Shown here: in pieces, positions 52,049 to 61,397 of the stretch
Position numbering within the stretch: the first letter of the stretch is position 1
Layout of the letters: the number at the start of each line of letters is the position of its first letter
Assembly: GCF_014655955.1 (NCBI RefSeq)
Contig: NZ_BNBO01000001.1
Location: 31,407-95,406 of the forward strand
Source: Kitasatospora indigofera
GTDB taxonomy: Bacteria; Actinomycetota; Actinomycetes; Streptomycetales; Streptomycetaceae
Reading direction: 5' to 3'
Length of the DNA stretch: 64,000 nt
Translations under genes and position numbers: made by a program
The notes under the pieces: generated by a model
What the model saw: the letters and a program-made list of their open reading frames with translations, nothing else
Told to the model about the DNA's origin: nothing
The model's database searches: none

Positions 52049-53011
52049 ATGAGCACCGTCAACCGGCTCCGCCCCCGCCGCTCCTGCCTCGCCGTACCGG
52101 GCAGCAACCCGCGCTTCCTGGAGAAGGCCCAGGGCCTGCCCGCCGACCAGGTCTTCCTCGACCTGGAGGACGCCTGCGCCCCGCTGGTCAAGGAGAGCGC
52201 CCGGCACAACATCGTCGACGCCCTGAACAACGGCGACTGGGGCAAGAAGACCAAGGTCGTCCGGGTCAACGACTGGACCACCCACTGGACGTACCGCGAC
52301 GTGATCACCGTCGTCGAGGGCGCCGGCCCGAACCTGGACTGCATCATGCTGCCCAAGGTCCAGGACGCCACCCAGGTCAAGGCCCTCGACCTGCTGCTCA
52401 CCCAGATCGAGAAGACCATGGGCTTCGAGGTCGGCAAGATCGGCATCGAGGCGCAGATCGAGAACGCCAAGGGCCTGGTGAACGTCGACGAGATCGCCGC
52501 CGCCTCGCCCCGGCTGGAGACCATCATCTTCGGCCCGGCCGACTTCATGGCCTCGATCAACATGAAGACCCTGGTGGTCGGCCAGCAGCCCCCCGGCTAC
52601 CCGGCGGACGCCTACCACTACATCCTGATGCGCATCCTGATGGCCGCCCGCACCCACGACCTGCAGGCCATCGACGGCCCCTACCTGCAGATCCGCAACG
52701 CCGAGGGCTACCGCGAGGTGGCCGGCCGCGCCGCCGCGCTGGGCTTCGACGGCAAGTGGGTCCTGCACCCGGACCAGGTCGCCGCCGCGAACGAGATCTT
52801 CTCGCCCTCGCAGGAGGACTACGACCACGCCGAGCTGATCCTCGACGCGTACGACTGGTGCACCTCCGAGGCAGGCGGCGCCAAGGGCTCCGCGATGCTC
52901 GGCGACGAGATGATCGACGAGGCCAGCCGCAAGATGGCCCTGGTCATCGCGGGCAAGGGCCGCGCCGCGGGCTTCGAGCGCACCTCGAAGTTCGAGCCCC
53001 CGCAGTCCTGA
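52049..53011 (+). CDS. mcl: Malyl-CoA/beta-methylmalyl-CoA lyase (CitE-like)
   Basis: The 320-residue HpcH/HpaI-CitE fold enzyme has RSCLAVPGSNPRFLEKA at the N-terminus, the metal/substrate motif LDLEDACAP, KVQDATQV and FGPADFMASIN. In this operon it cleaves beta-methylmalyl-CoA to glyoxylate and propionyl-CoA. ATG 52049 with AAGGA upstream. It lies 25 nt after the mutase. Confidence 0.92.
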   Translation: MSTVNRLRPRRSCLAVPGSNPRFLEKAQGLPADQVFLDLEDACAPLVKESARHNIVDALNNGDWGKKTKVVRVNDWTTHWTYRDVITVVEGAGPNLDCIMLPKVQDATQVKALDLLLTQIEKTMGFEVGKIGIEAQIENAKGLVNVDEIAAASPRLETIIFGPADFMASINMKTLVVGQQPPGYPADAYHYILMRILMAARTHDLQAIDGPYLQIRNAEGYREVAGRAAALGFDGKWVLHPDQVAAANEIFSPSQEDYDHAELILDAYDWCTSEAGGAKGSAMLGDEMIDEASRKMALVIAGKGRAAGFERTSKFEPPQS

Positions 53012-53045
53012 GCCCCGCCCGCACCCCTGCCTCTAAGGACACCCC

Positions 53046-53549
53046 ATGCAGTTCGGACGCACCTACGAAGAGTTCGAGGTCGGCGCGGTCTACAAGCACT
53101 GGCCCGGCAAGACGGTCACCGAGTACGACGACCACCTCTTCTGCCTGCTCACGATGAACCACCACCCGCTCCACATGGACACGAACTACGCCGAGAAGAC
53201 GACCGACTTCGGCCGGAACGTGGTCGTGGGCAACTACATCTACTCGCTGCTGCTCGGGATGTCCGTGCCGGACGTCTCCGGCAAGGCGATCGCCAACCTG
53301 GAGATCGAGTCGCTGCGCCACATCGCACCGACCTTCCACGGCGACACGATCTACGGCGAGACGGTCGTGCTCGACAAGTGGCCGTCCAAGTCCAAGGACG
53401 ACCGCGGCATCGTCCACGTCGAGACCAAGGGCTACAAGCAGGACGGCACGGTCGTCTGCATCTTCCGCCGCAAGGTGATGGTGCCGACCGAGACGTACAT
53501 CAAGGCCCGCGGCGGCGAACAGCCCGGCCGCCCCGAGCCGCTCTCCTAG
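53046..53549 (+). CDS. mch: Mesaconyl-CoA hydratase (MaoC family)
   Basis: The 167-residue hot-dog-fold protein has the hydratase motif YDDHLFCLLTMNHHPLHMDTNYAEKTTDFGRNVVVGNY with the catalytic Asp/His pair. In the ethylmalonyl-CoA pathway it interconverts mesaconyl-CoA and beta-methylmalyl-CoA. AAGGA precedes ATG 53046. It is followed by a strong hairpin, so the acyl-CoA dehydrogenase is probably a partly separate transcript. Confidence 0.92.
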   Translation: MQFGRTYEEFEVGAVYKHWPGKTVTEYDDHLFCLLTMNHHPLHMDTNYAEKTTDFGRNVVVGNYIYSLLLGMSVPDVSGKAIANLEIESLRHIAPTFHGDTIYGETVVLDKWPSKSKDDRGIVHVETKGYKQDGTVVCIFRRKVMVPTETYIKARGGEQPGRPEPLS

Positions 53550-53631
53550 CAGCCCGGCCCCGGCCCCACCCGGGGCCGGCCCCGAGACCCCGGAACGAGG
53601 GGCCGCCGTCATCGGCCGCTCTCCGGTCACG

Positions 53632-53666
53632 GGGGGCTCCACGGAAGTCACGCCCGTGGAGCCCCC
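53632..53666 (+). terminator. Hairpin between MaoC and acyl-CoA dehydrogenase genes
   Basis: GGGGGCTCCACGG (53632-53644) and CCGTGGAGCCCCC (53654-53666) form a perfect 13-bp stem with a 9-nt loop. It would reduce or stop read-through into the last pathway gene. Confidence 0.85.
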
Positions 53667-53788
53667 TGTACCCCCCTCCCGCACCGCCGCACCCCTCATC
53701 ACCACCCCGCACCGCCGCCGCGCCTCCCGCGGCACGCACGCCCCGCACCCCCACCCTCTTTTTTCCTTTGCATGACAGGAGCCGCACG

Positions 53789-54991
53789 ATGGGACGCCTC
53801 GCACAGACCGACGGCCTCACCGAGATCCAGCGGGACATCCTCGCCACCGTGCGGGACTTTGTCGACAAGGAGATCATCCCGGTCGCCACCGAGCTGGAGC
53901 ACAAGGACGAGTACCCCACCGCCATCGTCGAGGGGATGAAGCAGCTCGGCCTGTTCGGCCTGACCATCCCCGAGGAGTTCGGCGGCCTCGGGGAGTCGCT
54001 GCTCACCTACGCCCTGGTGGTGGAGGAGATCGCCCGCGGCTGGATGTCCGTCTCCGGCATCGTCAACACCCACTTCATCGTGGCGCACATGATCAACGCG
54101 CACGGCACCCAGGAGCAGAAGGAGTACTTCCTGCCCAGGATGGCGGCCGGCGAGATCCGCGGCGCCTTCTCGATGTCCGAGCCGGGCCTCGGCTCCGACG
54201 TCGCGGCGATCTCCACCAAGGGCGTCAAGGACGGCGACTTCTACGTCCTCAACGGCCAGAAGATGTGGCTGACCAACGGCGGCACCTCCACCCTGGTCGC
54301 GGTCCTCTGCAAGACCGACGAGGGCGGCAGCACGCCGTACCGCAACATGACCACCTTCCTGATCGAGAAGACGCCCGGCTTCGGCCCCAACCCGACCGTC
54401 CCCGGCCTCACCGTGCCCGGGAAGATCGAGAAGATGGGCTACAAGGGCGTCGACACCACCGAGCTGGTGCTGCAGGACGTCCGGATCCCGGCCGACCGGA
54501 TCCTGGGCGGCGTCCCCGGCAAGGGCTTCTACCAGATGATGGACGGCGTCGAGGTCGGCCGGGTCAACGTGGCCGCCCGCGGCTGCGGAGTGGCCCGCCG
54601 CGCCTTCGAGCTGGGCATCTCGTACGCCCAGCAGCGCTCGACCTTCGGCAAGAAGATCTCCGAGCACCAGGCCATCCAGTTCAAGCTGGCCGAGATGGCC
54701 ACCAAGGTCGAGGCCGCGCACCAGATGATGGTGATGGCCGCCCGCAAGAAGGACAGCGGCGAGCGCAACGACCTGGAGGCCGGCATGGCCAAGTACCTCG
54801 CCTCCGAGTACTGCAAGGAGGTCGTGGAGGACTCCTTCCGGATCCACGGCGGCTACGGCTTCTCCAAGGAGTACGAGATCGAGCGCCTCTACCGGGAGGC
54901 TCCGATGCTGCTCATCGGTGAAGGAACCGCGGAGATCCAGAAGATGATCGTGGGACGTCGCCTGCTGGAGGAGTACCGACTCGCCGACTGA
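53789..54991 (+). CDS. Acyl-CoA dehydrogenase, probable methylsuccinyl-CoA type
   Basis: The 400-residue flavoprotein has the family motifs RGAFSMSEPGLGSDVAAISTKG, MWLTNGGTST and HGGYGFSKEYEIERLYREAPMLLIGEGTAEIQ. The catalytic Glu is expected within EAPMLLIGEGT. It completes the ethylmalonyl-CoA set by oxidising methylsuccinyl-CoA to mesaconyl-CoA. ATG 53789 follows ACAGGAGCCGCACG. The preceding spacer has a T-rich patch (CTTTTTTCC) that could be part of a promoter. Confidence 0.9.
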   Translation: MGRLAQTDGLTEIQRDILATVRDFVDKEIIPVATELEHKDEYPTAIVEGMKQLGLFGLTIPEEFGGLGESLLTYALVVEEIARGWMSVSGIVNTHFIVAHMINAHGTQEQKEYFLPRMAAGEIRGAFSMSEPGLGSDVAAISTKGVKDGDFYVLNGQKMWLTNGGTSTLVAVLCKTDEGGSTPYRNMTTFLIEKTPGFGPNPTVPGLTVPGKIEKMGYKGVDTTELVLQDVRIPADRILGGVPGKGFYQMMDGVEVGRVNVAARGCGVARRAFELGISYAQQRSTFGKKISEHQAIQFKLAEMATKVEAAHQMMVMAARKKDSGERNDLEAGMAKYLASEYCKEVVEDSFRIHGGYGFSKEYEIERLYREAPMLLIGEGTAEIQKMIVGRRLLEEYRLAD

Positions 54992-55102
54992 CCGGAGCAA
55001 TTCCGGTTGACGGCCGGTGGACGGGCGTGCGGGCCCGAGCCGGCACCGCCGTACCCCCGTACCCCGGCCTGGTCCGCCGCGGGTCGGTACGGCGCCAGGG
55101 GG

Positions 55103-55146
55103 GCGGCCGCGGGGCGTATATCAGTAGGTATGCGCCCCGCGGCCGC
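55103..55146 (+). terminator. Terminator after acyl-CoA dehydrogenase
   Basis: GCGGCCGCGGGGCG (55103-55116) and its complement (55133-55146) form 14 bp; TATA/TATG add four weaker pairs, leaving an 8-nt loop. It lies 112 nt past the stop. The rest of the spacer to 55418 contains no gene; GGGAAC at 55214-55219 may be an ECF-type -35 for psd, with low certainty. Confidence 0.8.
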
Positions 55147-55418
55147 TTCCGCGCGCCCCCGCGCACACACCCATTGGGCTGAGACATGGGTCACCCGGCT
55201 CTGCGGACCCCTTGGGAACCGAACCCGGGCGAGCTACGGTCGTACACATAGCAGGGGCACCCCCGCGCAGCCCAGGACAGATGAACGAGCAGGCGGGTTG
55301 CCCACCCACCGTGTGCTCCCGATAGCATCCACCGGGACAGCACAGCCGTCCCTTTATCACTCGATCCCCGCGGTGGCCCCCGTCCAGCGGCCATGATCCC
55401 CCGCGACTAAGGTCTTCG

Positions 55419-56111
55419 ATGCCCATCAGCCCGTCCCCTCACACCTCCGTCACGGACAGCGATGCCCTCGCCGCTCCGACGGCCGGTCGGCGACCCCGCG
55501 TGACCATCGCGCGCGGAGCCACCCCCTGGTTCGTCCCCACCCTGGCCACGGCCGCCCTCACCACCGCCCTCACCAGGCGCAGCGGTAAGTGGGCCCTGGC
55601 GGCGGTGCCGGCCTGTGCGCTCAGCGCGGGCATGCTGTGGTTCTTCCGCGACCCCGAGCGTGAGATCAGCACCGGCCGGGTGATCTCGCCCGCCGACGGC
55701 GTGGTGCAGAGCATCGACGCCTGGCCGGACGGCCGCACCCGGGTGGCGATCTTCATGAGCCCGCTGAACGTCCACGTGAACCGGGCTCCCCTGCCCGGCA
55801 CCGTGACCTCGGTCGAACACGTCGCCGGCGGGTTCGTGCCGGCGTTCAACAAGGACAGCGACCAGAACGAACGTGTCGTGTGGCACTTCGACACCGAGCT
55901 CGGCGACATCGAGATGGTGCAGATCGCGGGGGCCGTGGCCCGCCGGATCGTGCCGTACGTGAACGCCGGCACCAAGGTCGAGCAGGGCGAGCGGATCGGT
56001 CTGATCCGCTTCGGCTCCCGCGTCGACACCTACCTGCCGGCCGGCGTCGAGGTCGGCGTCGAGGTCGGCCAGAAGACCACTGCCGGGGTGACGCGCCTTG
56101 ACCGTGACTGA
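55419..56111 (+). CDS. psd: Phosphatidylserine decarboxylase proenzyme
   Basis: A 230-residue short-type Psd with one N-terminal membrane segment and the conserved FRDPEREIS, ISPADGVVQSI and FMSPLNVHVNR motifs. Self-cleavage to form the pyruvoyl group would occur at Gly-Ser in RFGSRVDTYL. It makes phosphatidylethanolamine. The 3' end overlaps pssA. AAGG lies upstream of ATG 55419. Confidence 0.93.
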   Translation: MPISPSPHTSVTDSDALAAPTAGRRPRVTIARGATPWFVPTLATAALTTALTRRSGKWALAAVPACALSAGMLWFFRDPEREISTGRVISPADGVVQSIDAWPDGRTRVAIFMSPLNVHVNRAPLPGTVTSVEHVAGGFVPAFNKDSDQNERVVWHFDTELGDIEMVQIAGAVARRIVPYVNAGTKVEQGERIGLIRFGSRVDTYLPAGVEVGVEVGQKTTAGVTRLDRD

Positions 56112-56991
56112 TCCTGAGACGATCGCGGGTCTGGACGACGAGGAGACGGAGCTGCGTCGACGCCGTTGGGCGCGCGACCGCGAGCTGCGCGCTCCGCGTT
56201 CGCCCCAGCACCTGTCCACCGCCGACTTCCTGACCCTGGGGAACGCCGTCTGCGGCTTCCTGGCGATCTACTCGATCACCACCGGGGTCCTGGTCCCGCA
56301 CATCACCAACCCGGACGCCGCGCCGGACCGGCACAGCGCCGCCACCGCCGTGGTGCTGCTGCTCATCGGCTCGATGTGCGACCTGTTCGACGGCCTGGTG
56401 GCACGCAAGCTGCGTTCCTCCGCGCTCGGCGCCGAACTGGACAACCTGGCCGACCTGATCAGCTTCGGCATCGCGCCGGCCTACTTCGTCGCGGTCTGGG
56501 GCATGGTCTCGCCCGGCTCCGACAGCCGGCTGTCGGCCCTGATCGCCCTGACGGTGCTGCTCTCGGTGGTGCTGCGGCTCGCCCGCTTCTCCGCCGTGAA
56601 GATGCGCCCAGGGGTCTTCCAGGGCATGCCCTGCCCGATGGGCGCGATGACGGTGATCGCCATCGTGCTGCTGGACCCGCCGTTCCTGCCGGGCCTGCTG
56701 GCCATCGCCGGTACCGCGTACCTGATGATGAGCCGGATCGAGTACCCGAAGCCGCAGGGCCTGCTGGCCACCGCGACGCTCTGCTGGATCGTCGTCAGCA
56801 TCGGCTGCCTGGCCGCCTGGGCGACCGGCCTGCCGGGTGGTGACACCCTGCTGCACATCGGCGCCTTCGCCCAGATCGCGCTGGCCGCGATGGCCCCGCT
56901 GCTGGTCATCCGCCGCAAGGTCGGCCAGAAGGTCGGCGACGTCCGCGCCCGCCGCGCGGAGTCCCGGCTCGGCTGCGACGGCGAGCTGTAG
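56098..56991 (+). CDS. pssA: CDP-diacylglycerol-serine O-phosphatidyltransferase
   Basis: About 297 residues, membrane bound, with the CDP-alcohol phosphotransferase motif DG-x2-AR-x8-G-x3-D-x3-D in FDGLVARKLRSSALGAELDNLAD and about seven transmembrane helices. It makes phosphatidylserine, the substrate of Psd encoded just upstream, so order in the operon is psd-pssA. The start is TTG 56098 (7 nt after GGGGTG) or GTG 56104; both overlap psd. Confidence 0.92.
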   Translation: MTVTDPETIAGLDDEETELRRRRWARDRELRAPRSPQHLSTADFLTLGNAVCGFLAIYSITTGVLVPHITNPDAAPDRHSAATAVVLLLIGSMCDLFDGLVARKLRSSALGAELDNLADLISFGIAPAYFVAVWGMVSPGSDSRLSALIALTVLLSVVLRLARFSAVKMRPGVFQGMPCPMGAMTVIAIVLLDPPFLPGLLAIAGTAYLMMSRIEYPKPQGLLATATLCWIVVSIGCLAAWATGLPGGDTLLHIGAFAQIALAAMAPLLVIRRKVGQKVGDVRARRAESRLGCDGEL

Positions 56992-57002
56992 CGGTACCGC
57001 AC

Positions 57003-57052
57003 CACAGCACGAAGGGCCCGGATCCACCAGGATCCGGGCCCTTCGTGCTGTG
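57003..57052. terminator. 23-bp perfect terminator hairpin
   Basis: CACAGCACGAAGGGCCCGG plus ATCC pairs without a mismatch with positions 57030-57052 around an ACCA loop. It lies 12 nt past the pssA stop and 32 nt before the stop of the convergent gene, so it can serve both strands. Confidence 0.93.
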
Positions 57053-57083
57053 TCCGCCCGCTGCGCCGGCAGGGGCCGGGTGC

Positions 57084-58589
57084 CTACGCGCCGCCGTTGT
57101 GCACCGAGAAGGCCGAGCGGCGGGCCGCCCGGGCCACCGCCGGGTCGGGGTGCACGCCGGAGACGGCGGTCAGCACGGAGGCCGCGCGCGGGTGCCCGGA
57201 CTGCCGGGCCCGGGCGAAGAGCCGTACCGGGTCGCCCGCCGAGGCGCCCTCGACGTGGCCGACCAGCAGCCCGGTCTCGCCGTGGTCCAGGACGGCGGCG
57301 GCGGTGTCGACCCAGAGCCAGGCGGCGTCCTCCGCGCCCAGCACGTCGGCCGGCGAGACGCCCTCCTCGTCCGACTGCTCGGCGAGCCACAGCAGGGCGT
57401 ACGGGCGCAGCACGGGCTCGTCCACGGCGGCCCGGACCGCCTGCTCGGCGGTGCCCCCGGCCACCCGCAGCGCCTCGAAGGCGAGGCCGCGCACCAGCGC
57501 GTCGTCGCCCTGCGCCGCGTCCAGCAGCTCGGCGACGGCGCGGTCCACCGGGCGGGCGGCGACCCAGGCGCGGTACTCGGCCCGGGCCGGGCCCGGGGAG
57601 TAGTCGGCGCAGGCGTTGAGGAGTTCCAGCGCGCTCTGCTCGATGTGGCCGGCCGCGGTCTGCGCGACGGTGCAGATCTCCTCCAGCTTGGCGCGCACGG
57701 CCCAGTGCCCGAGCGGGGAGAGCTCGGCCGCCTCGTCCAGCCGGATCACGGCGCCGACGGCCGCCAGGCCGTCCAGCATCCAGTCCAGCACGGCGGCCAC
57801 GTCCGAGGGCGCCGGCGGGGTGTCGACCTGCGGCTCGCGGCAGGTGCCGCGGACGGCCGAGACGGCGGAGGCCGCGTGCGGGACGGGCGACAGCGACAGC
57901 AGGCCGGTACCGGCGCCCATCCGGCGCTCGTCCAGGCCGCGGCGGAGCAGCTCCATCAGCTCGCCGTCGGAGACCGGGCCGTCCACCAGGTGGAGGAAGG
58001 AGAGCAGCTGCGGGGCCTGGTCGACCGCCTGCCCGGCGAGCACCGCGAAGACGCCGCGCAGGGCGGCGGGCGGTACCGGGGCGAGCAGCGTCCAGGCGTC
58101 GAAGAGCGCGGACCAGCCGCGGACCACGGCCTCGTCGTCGTGCTCCCAGGCGTGCAGGCGCCAGCCGGGGGCGGCGCCGCCGTCGCGGGGCTCGACCAGC
58201 CCGACCAGCAGGGCCTGGCCCCAGGCCTTGGCGGCGGCGCCGACGGTCATGGCGAGCGCGCGGCCGGCGGCGCGGGCGTCCTCGGGGAGGAGTTCGCCGC
58301 GCTTGTCGACCTGCTCCAGCTCGCCGGCCCAGCGGGCGATCCGGACGGCGTCGACGAGCATCCGCCGGGCCAGCGGGGCCAGCTCGGCGGGGGCGGGGAA
58401 GCCTTCGGGTACGGGTACGCGCCCGCGACCGGGAGCCGGTGCGGGGCCACGGCGGCGGGGTGCGCCGGGAGTGCCCGGGCGCGCACCGTCGGGACGGTGG
58501 GCCGTACCGGGCAGACGGGTCACCGTCGCGCCGGTACCGATCGTCGGCGGGAGCGGGGCATCACGGTCGCGCGGGTTCCGAGACGTCAC
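57084..58589 (-). CDS. Conserved alpha-helical protein, unknown function
   Basis: The 501-residue protein has a Pro/Arg-rich disordered N-terminus (about 1-60) and then mostly short amphipathic helices (for example LVRGLAFEALRVAGGTAEQAVRAAVDE and DPVRLFARARQSGHPRAASVLTAV) suggestive of HEAT/ARM-like repeats. No catalytic motif, signal peptide or membrane segment is seen. I recognise it only as a conserved streptomycete protein. GTG 58589 is the apparent start. It converges on pssA. Confidence 0.75.
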   Translation of the reverse strand: MTSRNPRDRDAPLPPTIGTGATVTRLPGTAHRPDGARPGTPGAPRRRGPAPAPGRGRVPVPEGFPAPAELAPLARRMLVDAVRIARWAGELEQVDKRGELLPEDARAAGRALAMTVGAAAKAWGQALLVGLVEPRDGGAAPGWRLHAWEHDDEAVVRGWSALFDAWTLLAPVPPAALRGVFAVLAGQAVDQAPQLLSFLHLVDGPVSDGELMELLRRGLDERRMGAGTGLLSLSPVPHAASAVSAVRGTCREPQVDTPPAPSDVAAVLDWMLDGLAAVGAVIRLDEAAELSPLGHWAVRAKLEEICTVAQTAAGHIEQSALELLNACADYSPGPARAEYRAWVAARPVDRAVAELLDAAQGDDALVRGLAFEALRVAGGTAEQAVRAAVDEPVLRPYALLWLAEQSDEEGVSPADVLGAEDAAWLWVDTAAAVLDHGETGLLVGHVEGASAGDPVRLFARARQSGHPRAASVLTAVSGVHPDPAVARAARRSAFSVHNGGA

Positions 58590-59007
58590 GCCGTGCAGTC
58601 TTCCCCGTGCACGGGCGTTCTGTCACATCGAGTTCGGCGAGTCTGCGGGGAGCCGGGGCGGGGAGGGCCGCAAGATCGGGCAACAGGCCCCAAACCGGGC
58701 TTGCGCGGGGCAAAAATGACGTGGTCACGCCATCAAAATGGATGGTGTACCACCCCTCTCGGCGGCGCCGGGAGCGCCGGGGCGACCGCCTCAGGGGCCG
58801 GGACCGGAGGTACGGCAGGGCACGGCCGCCGCACGGAGGGGCAGGGCGGGGGCGAGAGCGGTACGGGGCCGGCGGGCCCAGCGGTACGGCACGGCCCAGC
58901 GGTACGGCCCTACCGCACGGGACAGCGGTACGGCACGGCAGGACGCGCCCGGCCCCGCCCGGGCCCCGCGGAGCCGCGGAGCCGCGGCGCTCCGGCCGCT
59001 CCGCGGG
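58590..59007. other. Spacer with AGCGGTACGGCACGGC direct repeats
   Basis: No gene is supported. The 16-mer AGCGGTACGGCACGGC occurs at 58880-58895 and 58924-58939, with shorter copies around 58857 and 58898, forming a loose repeat array just downstream of the hydrolase gene. The part near 58590-58740 should hold the promoter of the helical-repeat protein, including an AT-richer patch at 58711-58750. Confidence 0.6.
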
Positions 59008-60123
59008 TCACAGCAGCGGCGTGAGGAAGCGCCGCAGGTTCTCCTCGTACCCGCGCGGGTCGGCGTTCCACAGGGCGGCGTGCGCGGCCCCGGGCACCGG
59101 CCGCAGGCTGACCAGGTCCTCGCGGCGGCCGGCCAGGCGGGCGGCGGCCCGCCAGGGGGCGACGGCGTCGTCCGGGCTCTGCATCAGCAGGGCCGGCACC
59201 CGCAGGTCGGTGCCCTCGGCGAGCCGGGCGAAGCCCGCCAGGTCGACGCCGGACCGCCCCTGGGCGGCCAGCGCCCCGAGCCCGGCCAGCGGCGCGCTGA
59301 CACCCGCCCGGGTGGCCTCCCGGCGCACCGTCCCGGGCCAGTCGAGCACCGGCGAGTCCAGGATCAGGCCGCTCACCGCCTCGGCCCAGGCGGAGCGGGC
59401 CGCCGTCTGCAGGGCCATGGTGGCGCCCAGCGACCAGCCGTACAGCACGACCTTGCCCGCGCCGCTGTCCAGCGCCAGCCGGACGGCGGACTCGACGTCG
59501 CGCCACTCGGTCTCGCCGAAGTGCCCGAGCCCGTCGGGCGAGGCGGGCGCGCCCTCGTCGCCCCGGTAGGTGACGGCCAGCACCGGCAGCCGCAGGCGGT
59601 GCAGCACCGGGATGACCGGGAGGGTCTGCTGCCGGTCCGCGCCCGGGCCGTGCACCAGCAGCACCCAGGTGCCGCGCATGCCGTCCAGGTACCAGGCGGG
59701 CAGCGGCCCGGACTCGCCGACCGCGGCGGTCTCCAGGAAGGGCAGTCCGAGCGCGGTGGTGGGGTCGCCGAGGTGGACCCGGGGCGTCAGCCGCACCACG
59801 GTGCCGGTCTCCAGGGTGCCGGTGTCGGCGCGCTCCAGCCGGCGGGTGACGCCCTGCTGGTCGCTCTGCAGCACCTCGCCGACCACGGCATGGCCGTCGG
59901 CCCCCCACTCGACGGCGTAGCGGCCCGGGCGGGCGGTCTCCGCCGTCCTGGTGAGGGTGACGCGGCCGGCGGCCAGGCCGAGCACCCGGACCGGCCGAGC
60001 ACCCGAGGCGTGGTCGGCCCGGGGGTGCACCGCCCGCTCCGACACCTTGCGCCCGAGGGCCAGGACGGCCACGCCCGTACCGGCCGCGGCGGCCGCCACG
60101 ACTGCTGCGGTTCCCCAACGCAT
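59008..60123 (-). CDS. Alpha/beta hydrolase with N-terminal membrane anchor
   Basis: The 371-residue protein has an N-terminal hydrophobic segment (TAAVVAAAAAGTGVAVLALG), a beta-rich region of about 120 residues and an alpha/beta-hydrolase domain with the nucleophile elbow GWSLG, acid Asp in QSPDDAVAP and His in PGAAHAALW. It is probably an extracytoplasmic or membrane-tethered esterase/peptidase-like enzyme; substrate is unknown. ATG 60123 follows GGGAGCGAGAT. Confidence 0.85.
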   Translation of the reverse strand: MRWGTAAVVAAAAAGTGVAVLALGRKVSERAVHPRADHASGARPVRVLGLAAGRVTLTRTAETARPGRYAVEWGADGHAVVGEVLQSDQQGVTRRLERADTGTLETGTVVRLTPRVHLGDPTTALGLPFLETAAVGESGPLPAWYLDGMRGTWVLLVHGPGADRQQTLPVIPVLHRLRLPVLAVTYRGDEGAPASPDGLGHFGETEWRDVESAVRLALDSGAGKVVLYGWSLGATMALQTAARSAWAEAVSGLILDSPVLDWPGTVRREATRAGVSAPLAGLGALAAQGRSGVDLAGFARLAEGTDLRVPALLMQSPDDAVAPWRAAARLAGRREDLVSLRPVPGAAHAALWNADPRGYEENLRRFLTPLL

Positions 60124-60297
60124 ATCTCGCTCCCCGCTCTGCTGCTCCCTGCCGGGCGGCCGGCCGCGGCCCGGTTGCATCCGCACACCAGTCCACGCGC
60201 CGCGGGGCCGGGCGGCCACCGGTGCGGGGCCGTCCGGGGCACGGGAGCCCGCCCGGCGGCCGGGGACGGGCGGGCGGCCGTACCGCGAGGGGCGCGA

Positions 60298-60375
60298 AGG
60301 GACAGTGGGAGCAGGAGGAGCAGGCGAAGCAGGAGGAGCAGGAGGAGCAGCGGGAGCGGGGGAGGACGGGAGGGG
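60298..60375. repeat. Homopurine GGAGCAG-type repeat
   Basis: An almost pure purine tract of degenerate GGAGCAG/GAGCAGGAG units that ends at the stop codon of the XRE gene. On the coding (minus) strand it is a long pyrimidine run directly after the stop. Such tracts can form triplex DNA. Confidence 0.8.
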
Positions 60376-61086
60376 TCAGACCGGGATGTCGGTGGGCCGC
60401 AGCGACAGCAGCTCCCAGAAGCGCTCGCCGAGCGGCCGGGACGCCCGCGGCGGCTCGGGCTGCGCCGGGGCGGACGATCCCCAGCCGCCGGACCCCCAGT
60501 GCGCCGTCACCTGGTACTCGTTCTGCAGGTCCGTCAGCACCGCCGCGAGCAGTTCCCCGGGCACCGGGACGATCCGCCCGACCGCCTTCACCTGGGCCTG
60601 CCAGCGCCCGTCGACGCAGCGGCGCAGCCGCTGGTCCAGCTCCTCGCCGCGGCCCAGCACGGCCACCACGTCCCGCAGCGTCATCCCGAGCACCTGCGCC
60701 AGCGCGTACGTCTGGTCCTCGTCCCCGGTCCACCGGCCGGCGTCCTCGGCGAGGTCGTAGACGCGCGGCGACAGGCCGATCCGGCGGGCGGCCTCGTCCC
60801 GGCCGAGCTCCCGGGCCACCCGGAAGTCGCGCAGGCAGGCCGGCCGGGCGCCCATCAGCTGGGCGGGCGGGCACCACAGGGCGCGGGCGAGGGCGATGAA
60901 CTCCTCCTCGGAGGGCCTGATCTCTCCCGTCTCCCAGCCGATCACATGGGCCGGCAGCAGCCGGACCCCGTGCGCGGCCATCCCCTCCGCCACTTGATGA
61001 GGGGTCAGGCCGAGCCCGGCGCGGTGTGCCCTGGCCGCCGTGGGCGAGAAGGGCACCGGCGGCACCGAGGGCTTTCTGGATCGCAT
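60376..61086 (-). CDS. XRE-type helix-turn-helix regulator
   Basis: The 236-residue protein contains two HTH-like segments in tandem: ARAHRAGLGLTPHQVAEGMAAHGVRLLPAHVIGWETGEIRPSEEEF and CLRDFRVARELGRDEAARRIGLSPRVYDLAED. The C-terminal half (about 130-236) is unassigned and ends in RFWELLSLRPTDIP. The target is unknown; CGCTAC-N4-GTAGCG at 61241-61256, upstream, is a possible operator. ATG 61086 has no strong SD. Confidence 0.8.
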   Translation of the reverse strand: MRSRKPSVPPVPFSPTAARAHRAGLGLTPHQVAEGMAAHGVRLLPAHVIGWETGEIRPSEEEFIALARALWCPPAQLMGARPACLRDFRVARELGRDEAARRIGLSPRVYDLAEDAGRWTGDEDQTYALAQVLGMTLRDVVAVLGRGEELDQRLRRCVDGRWQAQVKAVGRIVPVPGELLAAVLTDLQNEYQVTAHWGSGGWGSSAPAQPEPPRASRPLGERFWELLSLRPTDIPV

Positions 61087-61240
61087 GAGCAACGACCGTA
61101 CGGGCCGGGCCGGGAGGGCCCCAGACGCCGAACGCACGAAGCGCAGGTCAGGCCCCCGGTGGGCGACTGGCGGATCGTACAGATCCGTGCCGTCCGACGG
61201 GCGCGCTACTCGGAGGTAATGACGGTTTCCTCCAAGGCGG

Positions 61241-61256
61241 TCCGCTACGCGGGTAG
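61241..61256. promoter_or_regulatory. Dyad CGCTAC-GCGG-GTAGCG
   Basis: A perfect 6-bp inverted repeat with a 4-nt centre in the spacer between the XRE gene and the riboswitch. A second CGCTAC half-site lies at 61202-61207. It may be an XRE autoregulatory site. Confidence 0.35.
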
Positions 61257-61397
61257 CGCGACCCTGGCCTGCGCGGCTCGCGGGCCGGCCGCCCGGCGCC
61301 GGACGCGCGCCCGGCCCGCGCCGCGCACGGCGCACGCGGGCCGCGCGTGTGACCAAACCCTCGGTGGCCTTGGTTGACTCCCGGTTCGGCCGCGTGA

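Noticed and set aside
55214..55244. GGGAAC ... GTC as an ECF sigma promoter for psd
   Set aside because: The spacing to a -10 of the CGTC or GTT type does not clearly fit the SigE or SigR consensus.
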